The notes under the pieces are model-generated. The model saw only the letters and a list, made by a program, of their open reading frames with translations. It searched no databases and had not been told where the DNA came from. Both the position numbers and the translations under genes were made by a program. A stretch of DNA of 34,722 nt from PALSA-607 sp036510735. GTDB taxonomy: Bacteria > Actinomycetota > Actinomycetes > Acidothermales > Acidothermaceae. Of this stretch, positions 8,192 to 16,997 are shown piece by piece; the stretch's first letter is position 1; each line of letters opens with the position of its first letter. The DNA lies in assembly GCA_036510735.1 (NCBI GenBank), contig DATCDK010000040.1, positions 1 through 34,722 on the forward strand, read 5' to 3'.

Positions 8192-9150
8192 GCGGCCTGC
8201 CTGATGCGCTCGATCGCGCGCAGCCGCACGGACGCGGCCCGCGGGTTTGTGGCGACTTCAGCGGGGCTCGCCTGAACGGCTCCGCGGGTGAGGAGCCGCA
8301 ACCTTGGCGCGTGGTCGGGTAGTTCGACAGGCAGTTCGGACGGCGATGTGCTGGCGGCGCCAGCGGCGAATACCTGCTTCACCAAACGGTCTTCGAGCGA
8401 CTGGTACGACAGCACCACAACCCGCCCGCCGACACGAACGGCGGCGACGGCGGCAGGAACGGCCCGTTCGAGCGCCGCGAGTTCGGCGTTGACCTCGATG
8501 CGCAAGGCCTGGAACGTGCGCTTGGCCGGGTGGCCGCCGGTACGCCTGGTCGCAGCGGGGATCGAATCACGTACCAACTCCGCCAACCGCGACGCCGACA
8601 CGAGCGGCTGGCGACTGCGCTCATGCACGATCGCGTTCGCGATCCGCGACGCGAAGCGCTCCTCGCCATACACACGCAGCACGTGGGCGATCTCGGGGGC
8701 CGAGTAGGTATTGACGACGTCCGCGGCGGTCTTGCCGGTGGTGCGGTCCATCCGCATGTCGAGCGGCGCGTCGTGGGCGTAGGAGAACCCGCGGTCGGTC
8801 TCGTCGAGCTGAAGCGACGAGACTCCGAGATCGAACAGGACCCCGTCGACCGTTGACAGCCCGAGCTCGGCGAGCACGACCGGGAGTTGGTCGTAGACCG
8901 CGTGGACGAGTGTGATCCGGGTTTCGAACGGGGCCAGTCGCGCAGTCGCGAGAGCGAGCGCGTCGGTGTCGCGGTCGATACCAATCAACCGGGCCTGCGG
9001 ATGGGCGATCAGAAGTGCTTCCGCGTGGCCACCCATGCCGAGCGTCGCATCGACCACCACCGCACCCGGTGCGGTCAATGCGGGCGCGAGCAGCTCGAGC
9101 ACCCGACCGAGAAGAACCGGCACGTGCCGGTACCTCGTGGCGTCGTCCAT
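8188..9150 (-). CDS. rsmH: 16S rRNA (cytosine1402-N4)-methyltransferase RsmH (MraW)
   Basis: RsmH methylates N4 of C1402 in the decoding centre of 16S rRNA, using SAM. The 320 residues match the family length (about 310-320). Visible motifs are HVPVLLGRVLELL at the start, the SAM-binding VVDATLGMGGHAEALL near 32-47, IGIDRDTDAL, VLFDLGVSSLQLDETDRGFSY, the methyltransferase loop RMDRTTGKTAADVVNTY, and the C-terminal HPAKRTFQALRIEVN. The ATG at 9150 lies only loosely near a purine stretch (AAGGG about 15 nt upstream), so initiation may depend on leader structure. The 3' end overlaps the FtsL-like gene by 4 nt. The leader contains the hairpin at 9276-9301. Confidence 0.96.
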   Translation of the reverse strand: MDDATRYRHVPVLLGRVLELLAPALTAPGAVVVDATLGMGGHAEALLIAHPQARLIGIDRDTDALALATARLAPFETRITLVHAVYDQLPVVLAELGLSTVDGVLFDLGVSSLQLDETDRGFSYAHDAPLDMRMDRTTGKTAADVVNTYSAPEIAHVLRVYGEERFASRIANAIVHERSRQPLVSASRLAELVRDSIPAATRRTGGHPAKRTFQALRIEVNAELAALERAVPAAVAAVRVGGRVVVLSYQSLEDRLVKQVFAAGAASTSPSELPVELPDHAPRLRLLTRGAVQASPAEVATNPRAASVRLRAIERIRQAA

Positions 9151-9275
9151 TGGTGAGTTCTCGACCCTTCGATGACTGTTCGCGCCGCGGGGTAGCGGTT
9201 GGGTTGGGGTGGTGGTGCGAAGTGGAGCGCCTCGTGCGTCGGGGTTCCCAGCCGCTCACCGGAGGTTCCCGTTCG

Positions 9276-9301
9276 CCTGGCGCCGGGGAAGGTGTGCCAG
9301 G
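9276..9301 (-). ncRNA. Candidate mraW RNA motif (cis-regulatory hairpin) in the rsmH leader
   Basis: On the minus strand a perfect 6-bp stem, CCTGGC/GCCAGG, closes a 14-nt loop reading ACACCTTCCCCGGC. It lies in the 226-nt space between mraZ and rsmH, 125 nt before the rsmH start. As I recall, the published mraW RNA motif of Actinobacteria is a simple hairpin upstream of mraW whose terminal loop carries a conserved CUUCCCC; that heptamer is present here at 9291-9285. The rest of the space (9151-9275 and 9302-9376) shows no gene and no clear promoter. The assignment rests on loop sequence, position and gene context. Confidence 0.7.
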
Positions 9302-9376
9302 AGAGCGAGCGGCCGGAGGCCTCGTCGCACGAAGTGCTCAATGTCGAGCGCGGGGCGCGTGGTGTGGTCAGTGGTG

Positions 9377-9808
9377 TCAGAGGACGCCGGGCAGCACCTC
9401 CTCGCCGAGTTCGGAGAAGACCGGCTCCTGGGCAGCGAGGTAGGTCTCCCAGGCCGCGGCGTCCCAGATCTCGACCCTGGTGTTTGCGCCGATGACCGCG
9501 CACTCACGGCTGAGGCCCGCGTACTCGCGCAGCGCAGGCGGGATCGTGATGCGGCCTTGCTTGTCGGGGATGTCGTCGGACGCGCTCGCGAAGAACACCC
9601 GCGAGTAGTCGCGTACGCCTTTGTGCGTCACCGGTGACGTGCGAAGCGCTTCGGTGAGGCGGCCGAATTCCACGGCGGGAAAGACATAGAGACAGCGCTC
9701 CTGGCCCTTGGTGATCACCAGACCGGCCGCAAGCTCATCGCGAAACTTCGCTGGCAGAAAGAGCCGGCCCTTCTCATCGAGTCGAGGGGCGTGGGTTCCG
9801 AGAAACAC
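9377..9808 (-). CDS. mraZ: Transcriptional regulator MraZ
   Basis: MraZ is a DNA-binding protein with two AbrB-like SpoVT folds that usually represses its own dcw operon. The start chosen is GTG 9808, giving 143 residues, the typical length, beginning FLGTHAPRLDEKGR after the initiator. A GGAGG at 9819-9815 sits 6 nt upstream of this GTG. An in-frame start further upstream at 9886 would add 26 residues without homology and would place coding sequence over the operator, so I reject it. The two repeats are visible as LDEKGRLFLPAKFRDEL (about 10-26) and DKQGRITIPPALREYA (about 83-98), each with the DxxGR core. First gene of the operon, followed by the rsmH leader. Confidence 0.95.
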   Translation of the reverse strand: MFLGTHAPRLDEKGRLFLPAKFRDELAAGLVITKGQERCLYVFPAVEFGRLTEALRTSPVTHKGVRDYSRVFFASASDDIPDKQGRITIPPALREYAGLSRECAVIGANTRVEIWDAAAWETYLAAQEPVFSELGEEVLPGVL

Positions 9809-9861
9809 CCGCCACCTCCGCTCGCCCCATGCTGGCCGCCCGCCGACCCGTACCCTTGCTC

Positions 9862-9902
9862 TCCATTTCGCGCCACCATACTCCACACTCCCCCACTTTC
9901 AA
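9862..9902 (-). promoter_or_regulatory. mraZ promoter with four 10-bp-spaced MraZ boxes
   Basis: Reading the minus strand, TTGAAA (9902-9897), a 16-nt spacer and TATGGT (9880-9875) form a good sigma-70-type promoter, giving a start near 9868, about 60 nt before the mraZ GTG. Superimposed are TGGG, TGGA, TGGC and TGGA at 9895-9892, 9885-9882, 9875-9872 and 9865-9862, each exactly 10 bp apart. MraZ of other bacteria binds TGGGN direct repeats with 5-nt spacers, so this is very probably its autoregulatory operator. The boxes cover the spacer, the -10 and the start region, a position suited to repression. Confidence 0.82.
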
Positions 9903-10074
9903 GCAACCTGGAGGCATAGATCGGGGGCGATCACTCCCCTAGGAGCGCAATCACGGATTTGCCGAGGCGAACCGATGTGCTGTCCCACGCGTTCGAGTAC
10001 GGGGATCACTCGTTTGCACGCGCTTGACCTGAGAGACTCGTCCCCAGATTGCGGATCACGAGCAAGGAGGACGG

Positions 10075-11072
<998 letters not shown>

Positions 11073-11073
<1 letters not shown>

Positions 11074-12356
11074 TGCGGGCGGCGCTCTCCGGACTCACCA
11101 CCCGCGGCAGGAGTTTCCTCGCGGCCGGTATTGCTGCGTGTCTGTGCGGCCTTGTCCTTCGCGAGATGGACCTGTTGCGCGTCGGCATCTTCTTGTGTGT
11201 GTTACCGATTGCAACGGCAATCGTCGTGGCACGTACGCGCTACCGCCTCTCATGCGTTCGCCGCATCGAGCCACAACGGGTGCCCGTCGGTGAGACGGCC
11301 CAAGTTGTGTTGCGCGTCGAGAACCTGTCGCGGGTGGCGACCGGCATCTTGCTGCTTGAGGATCGGTTGCCTTACAGCCTTGGTGGCCGTCCTCGCTTTG
11401 TGGTGAACAGGATCGAATCCCTCGGTGTACGCGAGGTTTCTTATCCCGTGCGCAGCGATGTGCGCGGTCGCTTCGTGGTTGGCCCGCTGTCGCTGCGGTT
11501 CGCCGATCTCTTTGGACTAGTCGAGTTGACCCGATCGTTCACGACGACCGATGCCCTGGTCGTCACCCCCACGGTCGTGCCGCTGCCGGCAATCCGATTG
11601 GGCGGCGACTGGGCAGGCGGCGGCGACAGCAGGGCACGTTCAATCTCAACGATGGGCGAGGACGACGTCACCACCCGCGAATACCGCCACGGCGACGACC
11701 TGCGCCGAGTGCATTGGCGATCGACCGCCCGATACGGCGAACTCATGGTGCGTCGCGAAGAACAGCCATGGCAGAACCGAGGCGTGCTGCTGCTCGATAG
11801 CCGGGTGACGGCGCATCGTGGTGAAGGTCCTGGCTCGTCGTTCGAATGGGCAGTCAGCGCGATCGCGTCCATCGGCTCGCATCTGGCTCGCGACGGATTC
11901 GGACTTCGATTCACCACCGAATCTGGCAGCGAAGTCTCGGGGTATTCGGCCGACGCGATGGCCGGCACGCCGTTCGAGGCCGTCCTGCTCGACACCCTCG
12001 CGCTGATCTCAATGTCGGGGGCGCATTCGTTGACCGCCGGCCTCGCCGGCATTCGACGTGGTGGTGGCGGCGGATTGGTGATCGCGGCGCTCGGCAGTCT
12101 GACGGACGCCGACCTTGACGCACTAGCCCGATTCCGGCATCACGCGTCGGCGTGCGTAGCGATCATGCTCGACACAACGAGCTGGGCGCAGGCCTCGGTG
12201 CCAGGGCAGCCGACCGTACGCCAGCGCGACCATGCGCAGTCGTGCGCACTCCTTGCTGGCGCCGGATGGCGCGTTGTGTCCGTCAACGCGCGCACCGACA
12301 TGCGCACGATGTGGGGCAGCGCCGCGAGTAACTCACAGGTCTTGGCGAGCCGATGA
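11073..12356 (+). CDS. DUF58 domain-containing membrane protein
   Basis: The 427-residue protein has two adjacent N-terminal membrane segments (about 16-30 and 33-51), an extracytoplasmic-type beta-rich region (about 60-150: VPVGETAQVVLRVENLSRV and following), and the DUF58 block with REYRHGDDLRRVHWRSTARYGELMVRR-type residues near 205-235. The latter is the hallmark of these vWA-like proteins. DUF58 proteins are commonly encoded between a MoxR ATPase and a transglutaminase, as here. It overlaps the MoxR gene by 1 nt and the transglutaminase gene by 4 nt (ATGA). The biochemical role is not established; the context suggests a membrane complex acting on cell-envelope proteins. Confidence 0.9.
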
Positions 12357-14734
12357 ATCCACGACTTCGCGTCACCGTTTTCGCTGCGTTGGCGACAATC
12401 CTTGGGTCGCTCAGCTTGTTGCCCGTCTTCAATTCGATGGGCTGGGTACCGCGCGTGGTGCTGATGGTGGTGGCCATCGCCGCGACATCGGCGGCGCTGC
12501 AACGCATACGCGTGGTCACCGCCGTAATTCCGCTCGCCATGATTGCCGTCTGGGCCGCCCTAGTCACCGCGCTCTATGCACACTCGGTTGCCCCACTCGG
12601 GTTCATTCCAGGGCCCGCGGCCCTGCGGCTGCTGCACACCACGATGTCGTCGGGCTTCACCGACACCGTTCAACTCGCTGCGCCGGTCGAGGTGACCCGC
12701 GGCCTGAGTCTGCTGACGACCGCAGGTGTCGGACTTGTTGCCGTCGTCGTCGAGACACTGGCAAGTGGACTTCGGCGACCGGCCGTCGCCGGACTCCCGC
12801 TGCTAGCGATATTCACCGTGTCCGCAGCGACACTTTCTGGCGGTGTCGGGTGGCGGCCCTTCGTGTTCGCCGCCGCGGGCTATCTCGCGCTCCTACTTGC
12901 CGAAGGCCGCGACCGAGTCGGCCGATGGGGGCGGCCGGTGCGGGCGATTCGCGGATCTGTGGTCCGCGGGCAGGCTGCGACGAGCCAGTTGACGCAGGTC
13001 GGACGCCGCGTTGGTTTTGCGGCGATCAGCATCGCCGTCGTGTTGCCGGTGATCATCCCGGGGCTGCACTCTGGCTGGTTCGGTACCCATCACACGAACG
13101 GCGTCGGAGGTTTTTCCGCCGACAAGAATGGTGGATCGGCCACCATCAGCCCGATCGTGAGCATCCGGCAGGAACTCAACGAGCCGACACCGACCTCGTT
13201 GTTCACCTACACCACGACTGGGACGCCGACCTACTTGCGGCTGCTGACCCTCGACAACTTTGACGGCACTGTGTGGAGCGTGTCATCGGTCACGTCCCCT
13301 GACGACACGAAGATCGCCAAGGGCATCCCGCCACCCGCCGGAGTCACTTTGCGCCCGACGGGAAGTGCGACGACGAACATCGCGATCACCGGCCTTCGGC
13401 AGGCGTACTTACCAGTGCCCTCGACGGTCACCGCAGTGACGGCGCGTGGCGACTGGCGCTACAACCCGGTGAACCCCGCGATCTACGGAGTCAATACCGC
13501 GACGCCGCACCAGAACTACAGCGTCACGAGCGCGGTCTATCAACCGACGGCCGCCATGCTCAACTCGCTGCCAGCAGTCAACGCAGACGCCAGCCTCGAG
13601 CCGTACCTCGAAATGCCGCCGAACCTGCCTTCACAGGTTCAAACGGTCGCCGACCAGATCATCGCGGCCGCACATGCGGTCACGCCGTATCAGAAGGCGC
13701 TTGCCTTGCAGTCGTGGTTCCAGGCCGGCACTTACGACATTACGATCAAGACCGGCACCGACGAGAACGCGCTCATCACGTTCCTCAACGATCGCCGCGG
13801 TTACTGCGAGCAGTTCGCCGCCACCATGGCATTGATGGCGCGTGTCGAGGGGATCCCAGCCCGGGTCGACGTCGGCTTCACGCCAGGCGCGCCAGTCGGA
13901 AACACAAGCACTTACGTCGTCACGACCGCCGACGCCCATGCATGGCCCGAGTTGTACTTCCCGGACGCCGGGTGGCTGCGCTTCGAACCGACCCCGCGGT
14001 CCGACGGCCAGACGACCACCCCTGGCTACGCGCCGCTGACCCAGGGGCAGCAGGCCGCCGCGTCGGTGCCTCCCGGAGCGACCGGCGCACACCCACCACT
14101 CGATATCCAAGGACTTGCGAAGCCTTCGATCGGAACGATCCACAAGAACGGCAAGTCGCTGCCGGTACTGAGGAAGTTGCCGGTGGGTTGGCTGTTGCTG
14201 TTGGTCATCGTGATCCTTGGGATCGTGATCGCCCCTGGCGCGCGCTGGATCACCCGACGGCGTCGATGGACATCCGCCGACTCTGAGGCTGCCCGCGCGC
14301 ACGCCGCATGGGCGGAGCTCGGTGACGATATGCGCGACCTCGGGTTGGACTGGCGCGGTCAGACCGACACGCCACGAAGAGCCGCGGCCACACTGGTTGC
14401 CACTCGAAGGCTCGCAACCGACGTTGCCGCAGAGCAGGCGCTCTCGCGGCTCACGCGAGCCGAAGAACTGGCTCGATATGCAGCGCGCCCGGACGAGTTG
14501 CGGTGGGTCGATCAGGATCCGCGCGCCGACGAGAGCACGGTTCGCAAGGCGCTGTTCGGCTCGGTGTCACGTGGTCGCCGGCTGCGCGCGCGGTTGGCTC
14601 CGTCATCGTCGAGCCGGATCGCCGTGTCAGCAACGGCCTGGGCTTCCGACTCCTGGCGTGGCTTCACACTCGGCGTTCGGGGTTGGGTGAGTGGACGACT
14701 CCCTGGCCGAGGGCGCGACGATCTGCAGGACTAG
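12353..14734 (+). CDS. Membrane transglutaminase-like protein (DUF3488/TgpA type)
   Basis: The 793-residue protein starts with about seven membrane segments (roughly 8-235), followed by a large extracytoplasmic region with a transglutaminase core and a further membrane segment near 610-630. A cytoplasmic DUF4129-like tail follows. The papain-like triad is intact: Cys485 in GYCEQFAATMALMAR, His529 in DAHAWPE, and Asp538 in FPDAGW. The protein may therefore be an active transamidase or protease, but its substrate cannot be read from sequence. It is the last gene of the MoxR-DUF58-transglutaminase operon. Its TAG stop (14732-14734) lies in the first copy of a 19-20 bp tandem repeat shared with the convergent DUF3040 gene. 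Confidence 0.9.
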   Translation: MNPRLRVTVFAALATILGSLSLLPVFNSMGWVPRVVLMVVAIAATSAALQRIRVVTAVIPLAMIAVWAALVTALYAHSVAPLGFIPGPAALRLLHTTMSSGFTDTVQLAAPVEVTRGLSLLTTAGVGLVAVVVETLASGLRRPAVAGLPLLAIFTVSAATLSGGVGWRPFVFAAAGYLALLLAEGRDRVGRWGRPVRAIRGSVVRGQAATSQLTQVGRRVGFAAISIAVVLPVIIPGLHSGWFGTHHTNGVGGFSADKNGGSATISPIVSIRQELNEPTPTSLFTYTTTGTPTYLRLLTLDNFDGTVWSVSSVTSPDDTKIAKGIPPPAGVTLRPTGSATTNIAITGLRQAYLPVPSTVTAVTARGDWRYNPVNPAIYGVNTATPHQNYSVTSAVYQPTAAMLNSLPAVNADASLEPYLEMPPNLPSQVQTVADQIIAAAHAVTPYQKALALQSWFQAGTYDITIKTGTDENALITFLNDRRGYCEQFAATMALMARVEGIPARVDVGFTPGAPVGNTSTYVVTTADAHAWPELYFPDAGWLRFEPTPRSDGQTTTPGYAPLTQGQQAAASVPPGATGAHPPLDIQGLAKPSIGTIHKNGKSLPVLRKLPVGWLLLLVIVILGIVIAPGARWITRRRRWTSADSEAARAHAAWAELGDDMRDLGLDWRGQTDTPRRAAATLVATRRLATDVAAEQALSRLTRAEELARYAARPDELRWVDQDPRADESTVRKALFGSVSRGRRLRARLAPSSSSRIAVSATAWASDSWRGFTLGVRGWVSGRLPGRGRDDLQD

Positions 14735-14777
14735 CGGGTGATTTGCAGGACTAGCGGTGATTTGCAGGACTAGCGGT
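14720..14777. repeat. Triplicated 19-20 bp sequence at convergent gene ends
   Basis: Three tandem copies (14720-14739, 14740-14758, 14759-14777) of GATTTGCAGGACTAGCGGT; the first reads GATCTGC and has one extra G. The CTAG in the first copy provides the TAG stop of the transglutaminase gene on the plus strand. The CTAG in the third copy provides the TAG stop of the DUF3040 gene on the minus strand. The pattern fits duplication of the original junction, pushing the two ends apart. Confidence 0.9.
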
Positions 14778-15231
14778 CGTCGTCCTGTCCGGGAGCCCCG
14801 CCACCGAGACCGTCACGACGCCGGTCCCAGCGATCTTCGAAACGCTTGACGATGCTGCGCTTCGGCGTCGGCGGCGTACTGAGTTTCTTGCCGCGCCCAC
14901 GGCGGGCCGTCGGTAGATCGGTGGCGCGCCCAACGCCTGGCTGGGTGACCTCAGAGACCTCACGACGCTGACGCCAAGTCGATGCGCCGTACAGGAAGGC
15001 CAGCAGCATCAAGACAAATCCCACGACGCTCAGCTCGAGCTGTTGCACCGCAATGCCAACGGGGAGTAAGACGACCCCGATGATGGCGCCAAGGGTCGCG
15101 CGCAGGTAACGACGGCGATGCAACGTACGCGGATCGATGCCGCGCACGGTCGCGGCGAACTTCGGGTCGTCGGCGTAGAGGGCTCGCTCGATCTGCTCGA
15201 GCACTCGCTGCTCGTGCTCAGAGAGCGGCAC
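14770..15231 (-). CDS. DUF3040 domain-containing membrane protein
   Basis: The 153-residue protein begins with PLSEHEQRVLEQIERALYADDPKFA, the signature of the actinobacterial DUF3040 family, followed by two close membrane segments (about 44-62 and 66-84) and a long basic, then Asp-rich, cytoplasmic tail ending DDDR. The start is GTG 15231 with GGAGGG 5 nt upstream. DUF3040 genes are often found close to the dcw cluster and the dnaE2 region in actinobacteria. Function is unknown. It is transcribed towards the transglutaminase gene. Confidence 0.88.
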   Translation of the reverse strand: MPLSEHEQRVLEQIERALYADDPKFAATVRGIDPRTLHRRRYLRATLGAIIGVVLLPVGIAVQQLELSVVGFVLMLLAFLYGASTWRQRREVSEVTQPGVGRATDLPTARRGRGKKLSTPPTPKRSIVKRFEDRWDRRRDGLGGGAPGQDDDR

Positions 15232-15560
15232 GTTGCCCTCCCAACGACATCCCCACCATGCCCCCGACCAACCGTGCCATCCGACTCGTACGCGACCGCT
15301 GCTGCCTAACAGTGTGCAACATGATCCGAGCGGAACCGGCTAGCCGAGCGACGACCGGGCCGGTCGTCGCGCTTTCAGGATACGAGCCTGCCGTGAGCGG
15401 CGAAAGCCGGTTGGGCAAGCGATGACAAAGAGACTGCATGAGCCGGGTCCGTTCTGGGCCTAGCACGGCGTTACCCAGGTCCGGCACCGCAGCAAACTAG
15501 AGGCACCCTGCGACCTCCCAGTCTGAGTATCGGGCGGCCCGGCTCGCATCTGGAGAGCCG
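15232..15560. other. 329-bp non-coding spacer with inverted repeats
   Basis: No convincing gene was found between the DUF3040 start and the methyltransferase stop. The clearest structure is a perfect 21-nt inverted repeat at 15349-15369 (10-bp arms CGACGACCGG and CCGGTCGTCG around one G; as RNA, an 8-bp stem with a 5-nt loop). Beside it is the palindrome CGGCTAGCCG at 15337-15346. Neither is followed by a T tract. They could be a terminator for the methyltransferase transcript or an operator for DUF3040. Confidence 0.5.
15349..15369 (-). terminator. Possible GC-rich hairpin terminator downstream of the methyltransferase
   Basis: An 8-10 bp perfect GC-rich stem lies about 190 nt past the methyltransferase stop and about 120 nt before the DUF3040 start. 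It lacks the U tract of classical terminators; such bare hairpins are proposed as terminators in some actinobacteria. An operator role is equally possible. Confidence 0.35.
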
Positions 15561-16319
15561 TTAGCTACGTCGGCCGACGACGTGCAACTGCGTCGCGATG
15601 TCCCGGAAGGCCGGCAGCTCAGACGCCTCGAACTCCAAGGCGATCAAGGCCTCGACGGCGGCTGGGTCAGCGTCGAGTGATCCACCCGGCACCAGGTCGG
15701 CGAAGACCCTGGAACCGTGGGTAGCGATCACCGTCAACCCCGCGGCGCCAAGCAGTGCCTCGAGGTCGGCCAGCGCGAACCGTCGAGGCGCCGGGTCAGT
15801 AGCCGAATACCGCCCGAGCGGATCGCGCAGGGCATGCAGCGCCTCGTCGAAACGGCCTGCGGCGGCGCGGTGCAGCACCGCCGCTATTCGGTTGGCCGCG
15901 ACAACACTCACGATGCCGCCGGGCCGCAAGACGCCGGCCACTGCTGCGAGCGCGGCGGCCGGGTCGTCGACGATTTCGAGCACGCTGTGCAGAACGACAA
16001 GGTCGAAGGAGGCAGGCGCTACGACGTCGAGCAGGCTTGCCGCGTCGCCCTGAACGCTACGGATCCGCTCCGTCACACCCGCATCGGCCGCGCGCCGGAC
16101 CAGCGCGGCGAGTGAATCAGGGCTGGCATCGACGACGGTGACCCGGTGGCCCAGTTCGGCCAAGGGGACCGCGAAGCCACCGGTGCCACCGCCTGCATCG
16201 AGGACGTCGAGCTGGTCGCGGCCGGTCGTGTCGATCAGGTCGATGAGCAGCGTTCGAACGCTGCGCCAGACGACAGCCGTTCGCACCGAGCCGCGGGTAC
16301 GCAGTCGGTCGGCAGCCAT
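15561..16319 (-). CDS. Class I SAM-dependent methyltransferase
   Basis: This is a Rossmann-fold methyltransferase of about 252 residues. It has motif I VLDAGGGTGGFAVPLAELG, the acidic end of beta-2 VTVVDASPDSL, motif with VQGDAASLLD, and post-motif FDLVVLHSVLEIVDDP, as in UbiE/SmtA-type small-molecule or tRNA-wobble methyltransferases. The substrate cannot be told. I chose ATG 16319 because TAAGG (16332-16328) lies 8 nt upstream; an in-frame GTG at 16328 would overlap that site. It sits 64 bp downstream of the HEPN gene on the same strand, separated by the end of a 37-bp tandem duplication. It could be part of the same transcript and so under the SOS-type promoter at 16998-17058. Confidence 0.85.
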   Translation of the reverse strand: MAADRLRTRGSVRTAVVWRSVRTLLIDLIDTTGRDQLDVLDAGGGTGGFAVPLAELGHRVTVVDASPDSLAALVRRAADAGVTERIRSVQGDAASLLDVVAPASFDLVVLHSVLEIVDDPAAALAAVAGVLRPGGIVSVVAANRIAAVLHRAAAGRFDEALHALRDPLGRYSATDPAPRRFALADLEALLGAAGLTVIATHGSRVFADLVPGGSLDADPAAVEALIALEFEASELPAFRDIATQLHVVGRRS

Positions 16320-16343
16320 GGGGCGCACCTTACCGGCCGGGGG

Positions 16344-16417
16344 CCGTTAGCTGGCTCGGGCCGCCTCGACGGGCTGCGGCCCGTTAGCTCGCTCGAGCCG
16401 CCTCGACTGGCAGCGCC
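16344..16417. repeat. 37-bp tandem duplication of the HEPN gene 3' end
   Basis: Positions 16344-16380 and 16381-16417 match at 32 of 37 bases. The copy at 16381-16417 contains the real 3' end of the HEPN gene (codons for VEAARAS and the TAA stop). The other copy, now beyond the stop, repeats the same coding pattern including a TTA complement. This resembles an old tandem duplication of a gene end that has since diverged. Confidence 0.85.
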
Positions 16418-16875
16418 GGTTGATGGGTGACGCCGATCGTAGTTTCGGCCAGCGCGAGGAAGGTCGCGCTGTCGCGCAGCAGGTCGTCGGCCTCGCGGGC
16501 ACTCACCGATCCGTCAAGACCCGCCTCGGCTGCCGCGCGCTTCGTCGCGCCTGCGGCGAAAAACGCGGCCCACTCGGCAAGCTCGGGCGCGACTTGGGTC
16601 AACAAGACCCACGCGTTGCGGGAGCGACGGACCCGCCGAACTCCGGGAACCTCGGGCCGGGCACGCGCGGCTAGCACCGCGGCCGCACAGCGAAGCGCAG
16701 CAAGGTGCGCGCTTGCGTAGCGCTGCGCGGGTCGTGAGCTAGTGGCAGCTTCGTCGAGTCCGTGGCGGGCCGCGGCAAGCAGGCCCAGTGCGGCGGGCAG
16801 CGGTTTGCTCTGCAGCGGCTTACTCTGCAGCGGCTTACCCTGCAGCGGCTTACCCTGCAACGTCGTCGTCACCAT
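16384..16875 (-). CDS. SAV_6107-type HEPN domain-containing protein
   Basis: The 163-residue, mostly alpha-helical, Ala-rich protein matches the actinobacterial SAV_6107 HEPN family by pattern: LLAAARHGLDEAA, RYASAHLAALRCAAAVLAAR, RSRNAWVLLTQVAPELAEWAAFFAAGA. HEPN domains occur in RNases, toxin-antitoxin modules and stress proteins; the classical catalytic RxxxxH is not obvious, so RNase activity is only a possibility. The N terminus is four 5-residue repeats (LQGKP or LQSKP, residues 6-25). ATG 16875 has a strong GAGGAGGG ribosome binding site. About 120 nt upstream is a LexA-type palindrome with a promoter, independent of dnaE2. The 3' end is tandemly duplicated beyond the stop. Confidence 0.78.
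   Translation of the reverse strand: MVTTTLQGKPLQGKPLQSKPLQSKPLPAALGLLAAARHGLDEAATSSRPAQRYASAHLAALRCAAAVLAARARPEVPGVRRVRRSRNAWVLLTQVAPELAEWAAFFAAGATKRAAAEAGLDGSVSAREADDLLRDSATFLALAETTIGVTHQPALPVEAARAS
16801..16860 (-). repeat. Four 15-bp repeats encoding LQ(G/S)KP
   Basis: Four exact-length 15-bp units (16801-16815, 16816-16830, 16831-16845, 16846-16860), based on CGGCTTACCCTGCAG on the plus strand, encode pentapeptides LQSKP or LQGKP in the HEPN N-terminal tail. Because the unit is 15 bp, copy-number change would keep the frame. Confidence 0.9.
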
Positions 16876-16997
16876 GACGTCACCCTCCTCGTGTCGGCGC
16901 TACCGGCGCCCGGGCCGACGGCGGGTCGAGGACCGTGGCCCGGGCAATGGCAGCGCCCCCAGCGAGCTTCGCGGGACCCCACCCGCCTCGCCCGACT

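Noticed and set aside
9377..9886. MraZ starting at 9886 (169 residues)
   Set aside because: The added residues have no MraZ similarity, would place coding sequence over the operator, and a strong GGAGG precedes GTG 9808.
10024..10052. Promoter for moxR (TTGACC with GATTGC at 17 nt)
   Set aside because: The -10 matches poorly, and no other evidence supports this site.
15218..15487. 89-codon minus-strand reading frame over the DUF3040 start
   Set aside because: It overlaps the DUF3040 start in another frame and shows no domain. It is more likely chance coding in GC-rich DNA.
16869..16982. 37-codon minus-strand reading frame upstream of the HEPN gene, overlapping its ATG (CHCPGH in the product)
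   Set aside because: Weak start context and no recognisable similarity. A leader peptide is possible but unsupported.
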